DNA of 64,000 nucleotides from Sphingomonas aurantiaca (GTDB lineage Bacteria > Pseudomonadota > Alphaproteobacteria > Sphingomonadales > Sphingomonadaceae). Each line of letters begins with the position of its first letter. Positions within the stretch are counted from its first letter, which is position 1. Where the stretch lies: assembly GCF_003050705.1 (NCBI RefSeq), contig NZ_QAOG01000002.1, positions 62,001 through 126,000 of the forward strand, read 5' to 3'. A model generated the notes under the pieces. The model was not told where the DNA came from. It was given only the letters and a program-made list of their open reading frames with translations, and ran no database searches. This document shows, in pieces, positions 8,479 to 17,502 of the stretch. Both the position numbers and the translations under genes were made by a program.

Positions 8479-9129
8479 GTGACCGAACATTCCCACATCG
8501 CCCCGAAAAAGGGCTTCAACTTCCGCCGCAACCGCCTGGCGCTCGCCGCGGCCGGCCTGCTCGCCGTCGGTGGTGCCGCCGGTGCCGTTACCGTCGCCGC
8601 CACACGCCCCAGCGTGACGATGGCGCCCGCAACGCCGGTCGCGATCCGGTCGCTCCAGTCGGACGGCATCGTCACGATCCGCGGCACCGTCGCCGAGATC
8701 TATGGCAACAAGTTCGTGATGGCGGACCAGACCGGCCGCGCGCTGGTCGACCTCGGCCGCGAGGGCGACAATGGCGCTCTGGTCACCGCCGGCCAGCCGG
8801 TGACGATCCAGGGCCGGTTCGAGGATGGCTTCGTCCACGCCTCGTTCCTGGTCGGTCCCGGTGGCAAGGTGACCGCGCTCGGTCCGGTCGGCGGCCCGCC
8901 GCATGGTCCTGGCGGTCCGGGTGGCCCCGGTCGTGACGGCCCGGCCGGTCCTGGTGGCCCGGGCGGCCCCGGCGGTCCGGGTGCGCCTCCGCCCCCGGCC
9001 GGCATGGCACCCCCGCCGCCGCCAATGACTCCGGGTGCGGCGCGTGCGCCGGTCGGTGTCCCGGCGGGTGCGCCTGCCGCCCCGGCACCGGCGACCGCGC
9101 CGGCACCGCAGGCGACGCCAGCGACCTGA
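8479..9129 (+). CDS. Secreted or membrane-anchored OB-fold protein with Gly/Pro collagen-like tail
   Basis: Predicted exported protein of 216 residues. It has a positively charged start and hydrophobic segment (RRNRLALAAAGLLAVGGAAGAV), then a ~65-residue domain (GTVAEIYGNKFVMADQTGRALVDLG...VTIQGRFEDGFVHASFLV) that looks like a bacterial OB-fold (YgiW/YdeI-like or DUF5666-like). The last ~85 residues are low complexity: repeated GGPGGPG triplets, then alanine/proline-rich sequence. I chose GTG 8479 because AGAGGAAAG lies just upstream; in-frame ATGs at 8446 and 8461 are alternatives. It is divergent from a two-component system and is probably its target. Function unknown. Confidence 0.75.
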   Translation: MTEHSHIAPKKGFNFRRNRLALAAAGLLAVGGAAGAVTVAATRPSVTMAPATPVAIRSLQSDGIVTIRGTVAEIYGNKFVMADQTGRALVDLGREGDNGALVTAGQPVTIQGRFEDGFVHASFLVGPGGKVTALGPVGGPPHGPGGPGGPGRDGPAGPGGPGGPGGPGAPPPPAGMAPPPPPMTPGAARAPVGVPAGAPAAPAPATAPAPQATPAT

Positions 9130-9133
9130 TATA

Positions 9134-9160
9134 GATGGAGCCGGTCATGCCGGCTCCATC
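9134..9160 (+). terminator. Stem-loop after the OB-fold protein gene
   Basis: A perfect 11-base-pair stem (GATGGAGCCGG / CCGGCTCCATC) with a TCATG loop starts five bases after the stop codon. There is no T-tract, so termination may be weak or the hairpin may protect the mRNA end. Confidence 0.55.
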
Positions 9161-9220
9161 ACTCGTTCACTGTCGACAGCGCGGGGGCCGCAAGGACTCC
9201 GCTCTGTCGTCGTTGCACGT

Positions 9221-9451
9221 TCAGGCTCGGCGCGCGACTTGCGCGGCCCTCGGCGATTCGGCGCGGCGCGGTTGCGTGGCGGGGGGCAGGACCCAGCACC
9301 GGGCGGTTACCACCAGCGGCAATGCAAGCAAAAGGCCCGCGCCGACATCCCAGACTCCGTCGCCCACCAGCCCAGCGCCGAGACCCGCGACGGTCGACAC
9401 GCCCAGCAGGATCGGCACTGCGAAGATCTGGCGGTTGGTCTTGTGGCTCAT
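9221..9451 (-). CDS. Small two-helix membrane protein, unknown function
   Basis: A 76-residue protein with two hydrophobic segments (IFAVPILLGVSTVAGLGAGLV and WDVGAGLLLALPLVVTARCWV) and a basic C-terminus. The ATG overlaps the stop of the upstream PepSY-domain protein gene (ATGA), so it is co-translated with it. Small membrane partners of this kind commonly accompany PepSY transmembrane proteins in iron-related operons, but I cannot name a family. The start is fixed by the overlap; the larger open frame around it is a shadow. Confidence 0.68.
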   Translation of the reverse strand: MSHKTNRQIFAVPILLGVSTVAGLGAGLVGDGVWDVGAGLLLALPLVVTARCWVLPPATQPRRAESPRAAQVARRA

Positions 9452-10581
9452 GCTGTTTCTCCCGCCATCACGACTTCGCGGACCCGTTGCTCGCTCGGGC
9501 CACCTTTGCGGCGCAGCCACAGATACAGGCCGCTGCCCAGCACCACGATCGTCAGTACGTCGAACACCGCCCAGACGATCTTCATCACCAGCCCGCCATA
9601 ATCGCCGAAGTGCAGCGGCTGCGCGAGCAGCATCGCCTGCATGTACCACGGCATCGGCGTCACCGAATCGAGCCGCCCGGTCGCGGCATCGACGAACCCC
9701 GGCAGCAACAGCTTCGACGTCATCGGCGTCGTGCCCTTCATGAACACCGCATAATGATGCTTGCTGCTGAACACGACGCCGGGGAAGGCGATGAACTGCG
9801 GTTCCATGTCGGGCGCCTTGCGCTGCACCGCATCGAGCGCCGCCTGCACCGAGGCGCGATTGGGGCCGAGCGGCGTGCGCGTCTCGCTCGCGGCGATCGC
9901 GGCGAGTCCGTTCGCCTTCCAGATGTTCGTGATCGGCACGACGAAGGTGTTGATCGTCCCCGTCACGCCGACGACGCTCGCCCAGGCGAGCGTGACGATG
10001 CCGAGCAGATTGTGGCGATCGAGCCAGCCGAGCCGCTTACTGCGACCGCGCCGCAGCGTGCCGAAGTCGAGCTTGGCCATGAACGGCGCGTAGAGAACGA
10101 CGCCCGAGACGATCGCCACGAAGAACAGCAGGCCCATCACGCCCAGGAAGATTTCCGCCCAGAAGCCGAGCAGCATGTCGGTATGGAGCTCGAGGATGAA
10201 CGCCATCACGCCGGGCACATAGGGCGGCATCGTCGCACCGGTGCGCGCATCGAAGGCGAGGAAGTGCATCGCCGCCGGGGCGACATCGGCGGTCGCGCCG
10301 GTCGTCACATAGACGATCGGCCGGTCGTCGTCGAAGCTGATATAGAGCGGCATATCGCCCGGCGCGGGCGCGGCGGCCCGCTTCAGGATCGCGTCGAGCG
10401 AGAGCGACGGCGTGCCCGCGGGCAGAGTCGCCATCGGCGCGGGCGGGTTGAGCCAGCCATCGATCTCGTCCTGGAAGATCAGCGGCAGCCCGGTGACGCA
10501 CAGCATCAGCAGGAACGCAGTGCAGATCAGGCTCGTCCATTTGTGGACGAGGTACCAGGTCTTGATCGTGCCGCGAGTCAT
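9448..10581 (-). CDS. PepSY-associated transmembrane protein (PepSY_TM)
   Basis: Inner-membrane protein of 377 residues with the PepSY_TM architecture: N-terminal helix after TRGTIKTWYLVHKWTSL, a periplasmic PepSY region with LPLIFQDEIDGWL, helices near residues 180-200 and at the C-terminus, and the LGIVTLAWASVVGVTGTINTF segment. This family is often iron regulated, sits next to siderophore receptors, and some members are ferric-siderophore reductases. I chose ATG 10581 (MTRGTIK); an upstream start would add 19 arginine-rich residues. It overlaps the small membrane protein gene downstream. Confidence 0.85.
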   Translation of the reverse strand: MTRGTIKTWYLVHKWTSLICTAFLLMLCVTGLPLIFQDEIDGWLNPPAPMATLPAGTPSLSLDAILKRAAAPAPGDMPLYISFDDDRPIVYVTTGATADVAPAAMHFLAFDARTGATMPPYVPGVMAFILELHTDMLLGFWAEIFLGVMGLLFFVAIVSGVVLYAPFMAKLDFGTLRRGRSKRLGWLDRHNLLGIVTLAWASVVGVTGTINTFVVPITNIWKANGLAAIAASETRTPLGPNRASVQAALDAVQRKAPDMEPQFIAFPGVVFSSKHHYAVFMKGTTPMTSKLLLPGFVDAATGRLDSVTPMPWYMQAMLLAQPLHFGDYGGLVMKIVWAVFDVLTIVVLGSGLYLWLRRKGGPSEQRVREVVMAGETA

Positions 10582-10695
10582 GCGCGCGCCGCGGCGTCGT
10601 CGAACGAAAAAGGCGGCCGGATGCTCACCGGCACACAAGTACAGAATTGATAACGATGTGCAATAGCGACGTCGCTGATCAAGCCTTGAACCGAT

Positions 10696-10803
10696 CCCCC
10701 CCCGCCAGGGGGAGGTGGCTGGCGTCAGCCAGACGGAGGGGGAGGCAAGGGCAACTGCCGTTCCGTGTCCGCCCCCTCCGACACCTCCCCCTTGCGGAGG
10801 AGG
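10696..10803. repeat. C/G-rich interspersed palindromic repeat (family A)
   Basis: An extended imperfect palindrome of CCCCC...GGGGG arms enclosing a smaller hairpin (GGCTGGCG / TCAGCC), located just beyond the stop of the OFA transporter gene. A related element with the same C-tract/G-tract design lies between rpoC and rpoB. Its position at a gene end suggests a dispersed REP-like element that may also act as a transcription stop or mRNA end. Confidence 0.6.
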
Positions 10804-10819
10804 AATGCAGTAAGTGCTT

Positions 10820-12454
10820 TTACTTGAGCAGGATCAGCGCCTTCGATAGCGTCATGTAGATCCCCCAGAGGATCGGCAGCCCGACCGCCAGCCATGCGAA
10901 GATCACGATCGGCGAGGTGCCGGTCTCCGCCGCGACGGTGCCGCCGGCAACCGTCTCGACCGCCCGCGGCGCATCGTCCGCGGGCATGTGGAACTTCGCG
11001 GCGACCGGCCGGACGAACAGGTTCGCGACGAACCCGGCGACCAGCATCGCCGCCAGCACCCAGAAGATCGGCGGGTAGATATCGCCGCGCGGCACGCCCG
11101 CGGCGATCGCCCGGTCGCGCATGTTCGCGACGAGCAGCGGCCCGACCACGCCTGCGGTCGACCAGGCGGTCAGCAACCGGCCATGGATCGCGCCGACATA
11201 TTTCGTCCCGAACAGATCGGCGAGATAGGCCGGCGCCGTCGCGAACCCGCCACCGTACATCGATGCAAGGATGCAGAAGACGAGGATGAACAGCCCGAGC
11301 GTTGTGCCAGCAAGCGCCGGTGCGGCAAGCCCGTAGAGCAGCGCGCCCGCGACAAGGATGGTCGCGAACAACGGCTTGCGGCCGATCCGGTCGGACAACC
11401 ACGCCCAGAAGAACCGGCCGCCGATGTTGAACAGGCTGATCGCGCCGACAAAGCCCGCGCCGACCGCCGCCGCCGCCTTTTTCTGGTCGTCGTCGAACGC
11501 GGTGAACAGCACGCCCGGCGCGTCGATCAGGCGACCGCCGAACAGCTCCTGCAACATCGGCGATGCGATGCCGATGATCCCGATCGAGGCGGAGACGTTG
11601 AAGAACAGCACCAGCCACACCAGCCAGAATTGCGGGGTGCGGTGTGCGTCGGACAGCGCGACGTTGAAACGGCTGATCGATGCCTTGGCACTGGTGGGTG
11701 CGGTCCAGCCTGCCGGTGCCCAGCCCTCGGCCGGGACGCGGTAGCCGATCGCGCCGGCCATCATGAACACGAAATACACAGCCGCCAGCACCAGGAACGT
11801 CTGCCACACGCCGACGCCGGTCGCGCTGGCGAAATGCTTCATCAGCAGATCGGCGAGCGGTCCGCCGATCATCGCGCCGCCGCCAAAGCCCATGATCGCC
11901 ATGCCGGTCGCCATGCCGCGCCGGTCGGGAAACCATTTGATCAGCGTCGAGACGGGCGAGATATAGCCGAGCCCAAGCCCGATCCCGCCAATCACGCCCG
12001 ATCCGATCCAGATCAGCCACAACTGGTGCATCGCCACGCCGATCGCGGCGATCCCCATGCCGCCACACCAGCAGAAGGCGGCGACGACGCCGGCCTTGCG
12101 CGCCCCCGCGCGTTCGAGCCAGCCGCCCCAGATCGCCGCGGCGCCGCCGAGCACGACGAAGAACAGCGTGTACGTCCAGACGAGATCGCTCACCCGCCAG
12201 TCGCAGCTCGTCGTGGTCAGCGCGCCGAGCAGCGAGAGGTTGGGGCAGGCGACGGGGTCGGTGATCCCGATCGCACGCGACAGCGGCAGCCAGAAGACGC
12301 TGAACCCGTACGCCATGCCGATGCACAGATGGATCGCGAGCGCGCAGGGCGGCACCAGCCACCGGTTGAAACCGGGGGCGGCAACGGTGCGCGCGCGGCT
12401 GAGAAAGCCGTGTCCGCTTGCGTTACCGATGCCCGTATCGATCGTATCCGTCAT
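10820..12454 (-). CDS. OFA-family MFS transporter (oxalate/formate antiporter-like)
   Basis: Inner-membrane carrier of 544 residues with about 12-14 hydrophobic helices. The first helix region (WLVPPCALAIHLCIGMAYGFSVFWLPLS), the conserved loop IGLGLGYISPVSTLIKWFPDRRGMATGMAIMGFGGGA and the second-half loop FFWAWLSDRIGRKPLF are characteristic of the OFA family (YhjX/OxlT-like). Members move small mono- or dicarboxylates. It is the downstream gene after the FAH-family hydrolase with a 44-base gap, so the pair may import and process an organic acid. The true substrate is unknown. Confidence 0.88.
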   Translation of the reverse strand: MTDTIDTGIGNASGHGFLSRARTVAAPGFNRWLVPPCALAIHLCIGMAYGFSVFWLPLSRAIGITDPVACPNLSLLGALTTTSCDWRVSDLVWTYTLFFVVLGGAAAIWGGWLERAGARKAGVVAAFCWCGGMGIAAIGVAMHQLWLIWIGSGVIGGIGLGLGYISPVSTLIKWFPDRRGMATGMAIMGFGGGAMIGGPLADLLMKHFASATGVGVWQTFLVLAAVYFVFMMAGAIGYRVPAEGWAPAGWTAPTSAKASISRFNVALSDAHRTPQFWLVWLVLFFNVSASIGIIGIASPMLQELFGGRLIDAPGVLFTAFDDDQKKAAAAVGAGFVGAISLFNIGGRFFWAWLSDRIGRKPLFATILVAGALLYGLAAPALAGTTLGLFILVFCILASMYGGGFATAPAYLADLFGTKYVGAIHGRLLTAWSTAGVVGPLLVANMRDRAIAAGVPRGDIYPPIFWVLAAMLVAGFVANLFVRPVAAKFHMPADDAPRAVETVAGGTVAAETGTSPIVIFAWLAVGLPILWGIYMTLSKALILLK

Positions 12455-12498
12455 CCAACCCCCGATTATATTTGGTTATCTTTCGGGAGCGTGGACGA

Positions 12499-13173
12499 TC
12501 AGGCGGTGAATGTCACCCGCAGCGTTTCAAAACCGTCGATCGTTGCGCTGACGCTTTGCCCCGGGCGGATCGGGCCGACTCCCGCTGGGGTGCCGGTGAA
12601 GATCAGGTCGCCCGGCGCCAGTTCGACGAAGGTCGACAGCGTCGCGATGATCTCCGGCACGCTCCAGATCATCATCGACAGGTCGCCCGACTGGCGAGTC
12701 TGGCCGTCGACCGTGAGCGCGATGCCGCCGCTCGCTGCGGGCATGCCCGGCGTGATGGCGCCGATCGGGGCGGAGCGATCGAAGCCCTTCGCCATGTCCC
12801 ATGGCCGGCCGATCGCCTTGGCTGCCGCCTGCAGATCGCGCCGCGTCAGGTCGATGCCGACCGCGGCGCCGAAGATCGTCGCTGCGGCATCGGCCACTGC
12901 GATATCCTTGCCGCCTGCGCCCAGCGCGATCACCAGCTCGACTTCGTGATGGAGGTCCTGCGTCTGCGGCGGGAAGGGGAGCGTGCTGCCGTTTGCGACG
13001 ACGGCGTCGGCGGGCTTGGAGAAGAAGAACGGCTCCTGCCGGTCGGGATCGGAGCCCATCTCGCGCGCGTGATCGGCATAGTTCTGGCCGACGCAGAAGA
13101 TCCGGCGGACGGGAAAGCGGTCGGTCGTACCGGCGATGGCGACGCTCGGCGCGGTGATCGTGGGAATGTGCAT
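12499..13173 (-). CDS. Fumarylacetoacetate hydrolase family protein
   Basis: Metal-dependent hydrolase or decarboxylase/tautomerase of 224 residues. It has the FAH-fold motifs: CVGQNYADHAREMG near residue 27, the PFFFSKPADAVV loop, the metal-site segment DLHHEVELVIALGAGG with paired Glu, and the C-terminal FTGTPAGVGPIRPG. Length and pattern fit fumarylpyruvate hydrolase or acylpyruvase-type members rather than true fumarylacetoacetase. It lies directly upstream of the OFA transporter on the same strand and is probably in one operon with it. Confidence 0.9.
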   Translation of the reverse strand: MHIPTITAPSVAIAGTTDRFPVRRIFCVGQNYADHAREMGSDPDRQEPFFFSKPADAVVANGSTLPFPPQTQDLHHEVELVIALGAGGKDIAVADAAATIFGAAVGIDLTRRDLQAAAKAIGRPWDMAKGFDRSAPIGAITPGMPAASGGIALTVDGQTRQSGDLSMMIWSVPEIIATLSTFVELAPGDLIFTGTPAGVGPIRPGQSVSATIDGFETLRVTFTA

Positions 13174-13280
13174 GGTGGCTCCTTTGGCGGCCTACATCAC
13201 GTGTCCGGGCATGGTTTGCAACGCACGCGGAACGTCCTCCGGCACGATGGGTTGGGCCTGTCTACGTAGTGGAGATCGCG

Positions 13281-14375
13281 ATGCCCAGCACCCAACCCGT
13301 CCGTTTCGACCCGTCGGTCGAGACGATCGCTCCCGACGAAGCGGAGACGTTGCAGGGCCTCAAGGCGTCGTTCCAGGAGATATTGGAGACGACGTCGCAG
13401 GATTATGGCCATGCCGTCCGCGCGGTCCATGCCAAGGCGCACGGCATCGCGCGCGGGTCTATCACGATATCCGAGGGCCTGCCGCCGCTCCTCGCGCAGG
13501 GAGCCTTCGCAAAGCCCGGTCGTCACGACGCGGTGATCCGGATCTCGACCAACGCGGGTGACATCCTCGACGACAGCGTCAGCCTGCCGCGGGGGCTGGC
13601 GCTCAAGATCCTCGACGTTGCGGGGGATCGGCTGCCCGGGTCGGAAGGCGACACGACGCAGGACTTCATCATGGTCAATGCGCCGGCCTTTTCCGCGAGC
13701 GACCCCAAGGCGTTCGGCAAGAACCTCAAGCTGCTGACCAAGACGACGGATCGGTTCGAGGGCGTGAAGAAGGCGATGTCGGCAACGTTCCGCGTCGTCG
13801 AATCCGCGCTGGAAGCAGTCGGTACGCAGTCCGCGACGTTGCAGACGCTGGGTGGCGCGAAGCCCGTGCACCCGCTCGGCGAGACCTATTATTCGCAGAC
13901 CGCGTTTCGCTACGGCGATTCGATTGCTAAATTCGCGCTGGTCCCCGTCTCGCCCGAGTTGGTCGCGCTGACCGGCACCCTCGTCGATATCACCACGCGC
14001 CCGGACGCGCTGCGCGAGGTCGTCCGCGACGCGCTGGCCGAGCATGGCGGGACGTGGGAGCTGCGCGTGCAGATCAACACCGATCTCGAGGCCATGCCGA
14101 TCGAGGACGCGTCGGTGGTGTGGGACGAGGCGATCAGCCCGTTCACGACGATCGCGAAGCTGGAGATCCCGGCGCAGGCGTCCTGGGAACAGGGCAGCAG
14201 CGAGCGCACCGACGACGCACTCGTCTACAGCGTATGGAACGGGATCACCGCGCACCAGCCGCTCGGCGGGATCAATCGCGTGCGCAAGGAAACCTATGAG
14301 CTGTCGTCCGAGTTTCGCGGGCGATTCAACGGATGCCCGGTGCATCAGCCAGCGAAGCTCTCCGACCTTGCGTGA
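13281..14375 (+). CDS. Catalase-family heme protein (small, SrpA-like)
   Basis: A 364-residue member of the catalase superfamily, shorter than classical ~480-residue catalases and lacking the C-terminal extension. Visible family elements are the distal region AVHAKAHGIARGSI (candidate distal His near residue 45), RISTNAGDI and DFIMVNAPAF (candidate region of the distal Asn), and the proximal RKETY with Arg four residues before the presumed heme-ligand Tyr near residue 344. Such short proteins act as peroxidases or peroxygenases rather than efficient catalases. ATG 13281 was chosen (GGAG 7 bases upstream) over GTG 13269. Its stop lies inside the start region of the metallophosphoesterase. Confidence 0.87.
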   Translation: MPSTQPVRFDPSVETIAPDEAETLQGLKASFQEILETTSQDYGHAVRAVHAKAHGIARGSITISEGLPPLLAQGAFAKPGRHDAVIRISTNAGDILDDSVSLPRGLALKILDVAGDRLPGSEGDTTQDFIMVNAPAFSASDPKAFGKNLKLLTKTTDRFEGVKKAMSATFRVVESALEAVGTQSATLQTLGGAKPVHPLGETYYSQTAFRYGDSIAKFALVPVSPELVALTGTLVDITTRPDALREVVRDALAEHGGTWELRVQINTDLEAMPIEDASVVWDEAISPFTTIAKLEIPAQASWEQGSSERTDDALVYSVWNGITAHQPLGGINRVRKETYELSSEFRGRFNGCPVHQPAKLSDLA

Positions 14376-15162
14376 GGTCTCAGCCAAGGGCGGTGCATCG
14401 CTGAAGCTGTTCCACGTCAGCGACGTGCATTTCGGTGCAGAGGATCCCGCGGCGATCGCATGGTTCTCCGAACGAGTCGCGGACGAGAAGCCCGACGCGG
14501 TCATCATGACCGGCGACCTGACGATGCGCGCCACCAAGGACGAATTCCAGCGGGGCGGCGACTGGTTGCGCTCGCTGGGCGTGCCGGTGACGCTGGAAGT
14601 CGGCAACCACGACATTCCCTATTACTGGGATCCGTTCCGGCGGTTCTTCGCGCCCTATCAGCGCTATGCAGCGGTCGAGCAGATGATTGAGCGGCCGCTC
14701 GAACTTCCCGGCGTGACGGTCGTGCCGCTGAAGACGACCGCGCGCGCGCAGTGGCGGTGGAACTGGTCGAAGGGGCGCGTGAGCTCGGGCTCGCTAAAGC
14801 GCGCGCTGGCGATGATCGCCGACGTGCCCAAGGGCAATCTGATCTTCATCGGCGCGCATCATCCGCTGATCGAGGGCGGGACCACCGGCACCGCCAAGAC
14901 TCGCCACGGCGACGAAGCGCTGACCGCGCTGGCGGAGGCGGGTGCGCACGCGGTGCTGTCGGGGCACGTCCATGATCCGTTCGACGTGCCGGTCGAGCGC
15001 GAGGGGCGGACGATCCGGATGATCGGCGCGGGCACGCTGTCGAAGCGGACTCGCGGCAGTCCGCCTGCGTTCAACGAGATCCGACTCGAAAGCGGGCGCT
15101 TCGTGACACTCGCGCGGACGTTGTCGCCGGAGGCCAAGCATTCGATCACGTCGCCAAGCTGA
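14368..15162 (+). CDS. Calcineurin-like metallophosphoesterase
   Basis: Predicted cytosolic phosphoesterase of about 264 residues with the full metal-site motif series: FHVSDVHFG (D-x-H), MTGDLTM (GD), GNHDIPY (GNHD), a GAHHPL His and GHVHDP (GHxH). The frame has no ATG before the first motif. The best start is TTG 14368, overlapping the catalase-like stop by eight bases; CTG 14401, after an AAGGGCGG stretch, is an alternative that would remove 11 residues. The overlap implies coupling with the upstream heme protein. Substrate unknown. Confidence 0.85.
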   Translation: MREVSAKGGASLKLFHVSDVHFGAEDPAAIAWFSERVADEKPDAVIMTGDLTMRATKDEFQRGGDWLRSLGVPVTLEVGNHDIPYYWDPFRRFFAPYQRYAAVEQMIERPLELPGVTVVPLKTTARAQWRWNWSKGRVSSGSLKRALAMIADVPKGNLIFIGAHHPLIEGGTTGTAKTRHGDEALTALAEAGAHAVLSGHVHDPFDVPVEREGRTIRMIGAGTLSKRTRGSPPAFNEIRLESGRFVTLARTLSPEAKHSITSPS

Positions 15163-15182
15163 GCGGGGCCGGTCGACGCCCC

Positions 15183-15977
15183 CTACCGCAGGCCGTTCCT
15201 CGTATACGTCATTCTGACCTGCATCCAGACCCCGATCAACGGTTTGCCGTCTTCCTTTGGGGGTAGGATGCGAAACTGCCATGCGGCTTGTCGCATCGCG
15301 CGTGCGATGCCCGATCCGACCGGCGATTCGCTGACCGTCCGGCAGTTTTCGACGCGATAGTCGGGCGCCGTCTTGCAGGCGATGATCCCCCAGCTCCCCG
15401 CGGGCTGATGGGACAGATAGCCATCCATTTCCGCATCCGTAGGTTCACGGTACCAGGCGACCATCTCGTAGATGGGCCCACCGTCCGGTCCTGAGCCTGG
15501 GCCGTACACCGCTGCGCTTTTCGTCTTAGGCTTGAGAGGCTTTTCGTCTTCCACCTTAGCGAGACGGTCTTCAGGATGCCGGGCCAGCTTTGCGACATCG
15601 GCCGCCTTGAACAGTTCATCACCCCCGAGCAGGTCGATCCCTAGCGTCAATTTGCCCGGAGGAGAGGCAGGCACGCTTTTGATCGGTGGTGAAACGCGCG
15701 GCGGTGTAGGCGGCTTTTCCCTTTGACCGCGACTTGCCGGTTTTGCCTCGGCCGCGGCTGGCGAACTTTGCTCCGGCGAGGGTGCTCCGCGGTCCGGAAG
15801 CATCTGGAATGTCGTCGGATTGCGTTGCCCGTTAGGCGAGGTTGGTAACGACGGGCCTAGCCGTAACACTAACAGAAGGATCAGGACGTGCGCGATGACG
15901 GTCAGGATGAACGCGGTGCTGCGCCGGCGTGCCGCGCCGGGCGTCTCGTTCGACGAAGGATGGTACGCCGACCGCAT
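15183..15977 (-). CDS. Single-pass TonB-like periplasmic protein, unknown function
   Basis: A 264-residue protein with an N-terminal cytosolic basic stretch, one transmembrane helix (STAFILTVIAHVLILLLVLRLG, about residues 22-43), a proline-rich linker of TonB type and a C-terminal domain of about 120 residues (YEMVAWYREPTDAEMDGY; QPAGSWGIIACKTAPDYRVENC) that contains two or three Cys. The layout resembles energy transducers, but I do not see a clear TonB C-terminal YP motif. ATG 15977 is preferred; a frame start at 16055 adds 26 residues. It converges on the metallophosphoesterase gene. Confidence 0.65.
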   Translation of the reverse strand: MRSAYHPSSNETPGAARRRSTAFILTVIAHVLILLLVLRLGPSLPTSPNGQRNPTTFQMLPDRGAPSPEQSSPAAAEAKPASRGQREKPPTPPRVSPPIKSVPASPPGKLTLGIDLLGGDELFKAADVAKLARHPEDRLAKVEDEKPLKPKTKSAAVYGPGSGPDGGPIYEMVAWYREPTDAEMDGYLSHQPAGSWGIIACKTAPDYRVENCRTVSESPVGSGIARAMRQAAWQFRILPPKEDGKPLIGVWMQVRMTYTRNGLR

Positions 15978-16068
15978 CGGCAGTTCGCCTAGACCGGCAA
16001 CGGTCCAACGGCAACGTCCGGCATCGACGATCTTTTTTGCGCTATTCACCTGCAACGCGCCTGTCGGG

Positions 16069-17352
16069 TCAGTCGTGCGCGATCAGCAGCGCCGCGATCT
16101 CGTCTGCGGCGGCGCCGGCGCCGTTCTCTCGCGAAACCCGCGCGCCGATCTGCGCAGCCTTCGATTCCAGGGACGGGCTCAGGATCGCAGCGATCGCGGC
16201 CCGCGCGCGCGTCGTCGTGAACTGGCGCGACGACAGCGTCCGGCCGACACCCATCCTCTGGATCCGACGCGCATTGTCGTGCTGGTCGCCCATATGCGGC
16301 ACGACGAGTTGGGGTTTTCCCGCACGCAGCGCCTGGCCGGTCGAGCCGGCGCCGCCATGATGGATGATCGCGCACACGCGTGGAAACAGCAGCGAGTGCG
16401 GCGCATAGCGGCAGACGTGAACCATCTCGGTCGAAACCGCCTGCGCGTCGTTGCCGGTGAGCAGGACCGCTCGCAGGCCGAGCGCCTGGGCTGCCGCTGC
16501 CGCCGTCGCGTAGAAATCGCCCGGCGCAAACGTGGCGAACGATCCCAGCGTGAACACCCGCGGCGCCGGTCCCGCGGCGAGGAACGCATCCAGCGCCGGA
16601 TCGAGCCTCTCGGGCGCGCCGGTATCGCTGTCGAACACGGCAAAGCCGGTGATGCGCATCGTGGCGGGAAGATCGGGCTGTGACGGCGCGATAAGCGGCG
16701 AATAGCAGCAGAGCGTCAGCGCGGTGGCAGCGGGCGTCTCCAGCAACAGCGCCTGCGCGGACGGCGGCAACCCGTGCGCTGCGCGAACCGCGTTCACGGG
16801 GCGTGCGTGGCGGTGCCGCAGAACGCCGCGCATGACGCGGTATACCGCCCTGTTCCACGCTCTGCCGGCCGGGCCGGCCGGGGCGGGGGCCATCATCCGG
16901 AAATCGGGGGTGCTGGGCGGGGCGTAAGCGGAGAAGGTCGCCATCGGCTGCAGCAGCACGTTGACGAGCGGTACGCCGCGTAGTTCCGCGACGATCGGCG
17001 CGGCGAACACGAACAGCGATGCGACCAGCGCGACCGCGCCGTCCATCGCCGCGTCCAGCGCGGTCGTACTATCGGCGAGCCACGGCATCAGGATCCGGTC
17101 CATCAGATAGGTCTGATCCGCCATGATCCGCCGCGCCGCCTGTTCGGGCGGCAGGCCAAGCGCCTTTGCCAGCGTATCGAACCCGCCGACGATCGCCACA
17201 CCGGTCAACCCCGCCGCTTCGACCTTCGCGACGTGATCCGCCGGCACCGCCAGCACGACCGCGAACCCGCGGGCCTGCAGCGCGAGACCGATGGCGATGA
17301 AGGGATGCAGGTCACCAAGCGAGCCGATCGTGGCGAGGACGATCTTCCGCAT
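16069..17352 (-). CDS. UDP-glycosyltransferase (GT1/GT28-like)
   Basis: A 427-residue two-domain GT-B enzyme. The N-terminal acceptor domain begins KIVLATIGSLGDLHPFIAIGLALQARGH-like (residues 3-30), typical of sterol/macrolide/rhamnosyl glycosyltransferases. The C-terminal domain has the sugar-nucleotide signature: VFTLGSFATF, then HHGGAGSTGQALRAGKPQLVVPHMGDQHDNARRI (about residues 340-372), including the HGGAGS loop and the DQ pair. It probably transfers a sugar to a lipid or small hydrophobic acceptor such as a carotenoid or sterol-like molecule. It lies alone downstream of the rpoC terminator. Confidence 0.9.
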   Translation of the reverse strand: MRKIVLATIGSLGDLHPFIAIGLALQARGFAVVLAVPADHVAKVEAAGLTGVAIVGGFDTLAKALGLPPEQAARRIMADQTYLMDRILMPWLADSTTALDAAMDGAVALVASLFVFAAPIVAELRGVPLVNVLLQPMATFSAYAPPSTPDFRMMAPAPAGPAGRAWNRAVYRVMRGVLRHRHARPVNAVRAAHGLPPSAQALLLETPAATALTLCCYSPLIAPSQPDLPATMRITGFAVFDSDTGAPERLDPALDAFLAAGPAPRVFTLGSFATFAPGDFYATAAAAAQALGLRAVLLTGNDAQAVSTEMVHVCRYAPHSLLFPRVCAIIHHGGAGSTGQALRAGKPQLVVPHMGDQHDNARRIQRMGVGRTLSSRQFTTTRARAAIAAILSPSLESKAAQIGARVSRENGAGAAADEIAALLIAHD

Positions 17353-17502
17353 CGGCGCTGGGGTCCTTTTCGGCCGCTGGAACAGGGGCCGTCATCAGCC
17401 GCCGAGAGCCGGCTGGTACGACATATTCATTGCGGGAAAATGTCAGCGACGGGCGCGCGCGGATCGGACCGCTGCCGCCAGGCCCTGGACGGCTGCCCAA
17501 AC

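Noticed and set aside
8920..9000. GGPGGPG repeats as a PE/PPE- or collagen-type gene from transfer
   Set aside because: Base use is like the surroundings and the repeats sit in frame at the end of an exported OB-fold protein; simple repeat expansion is enough.
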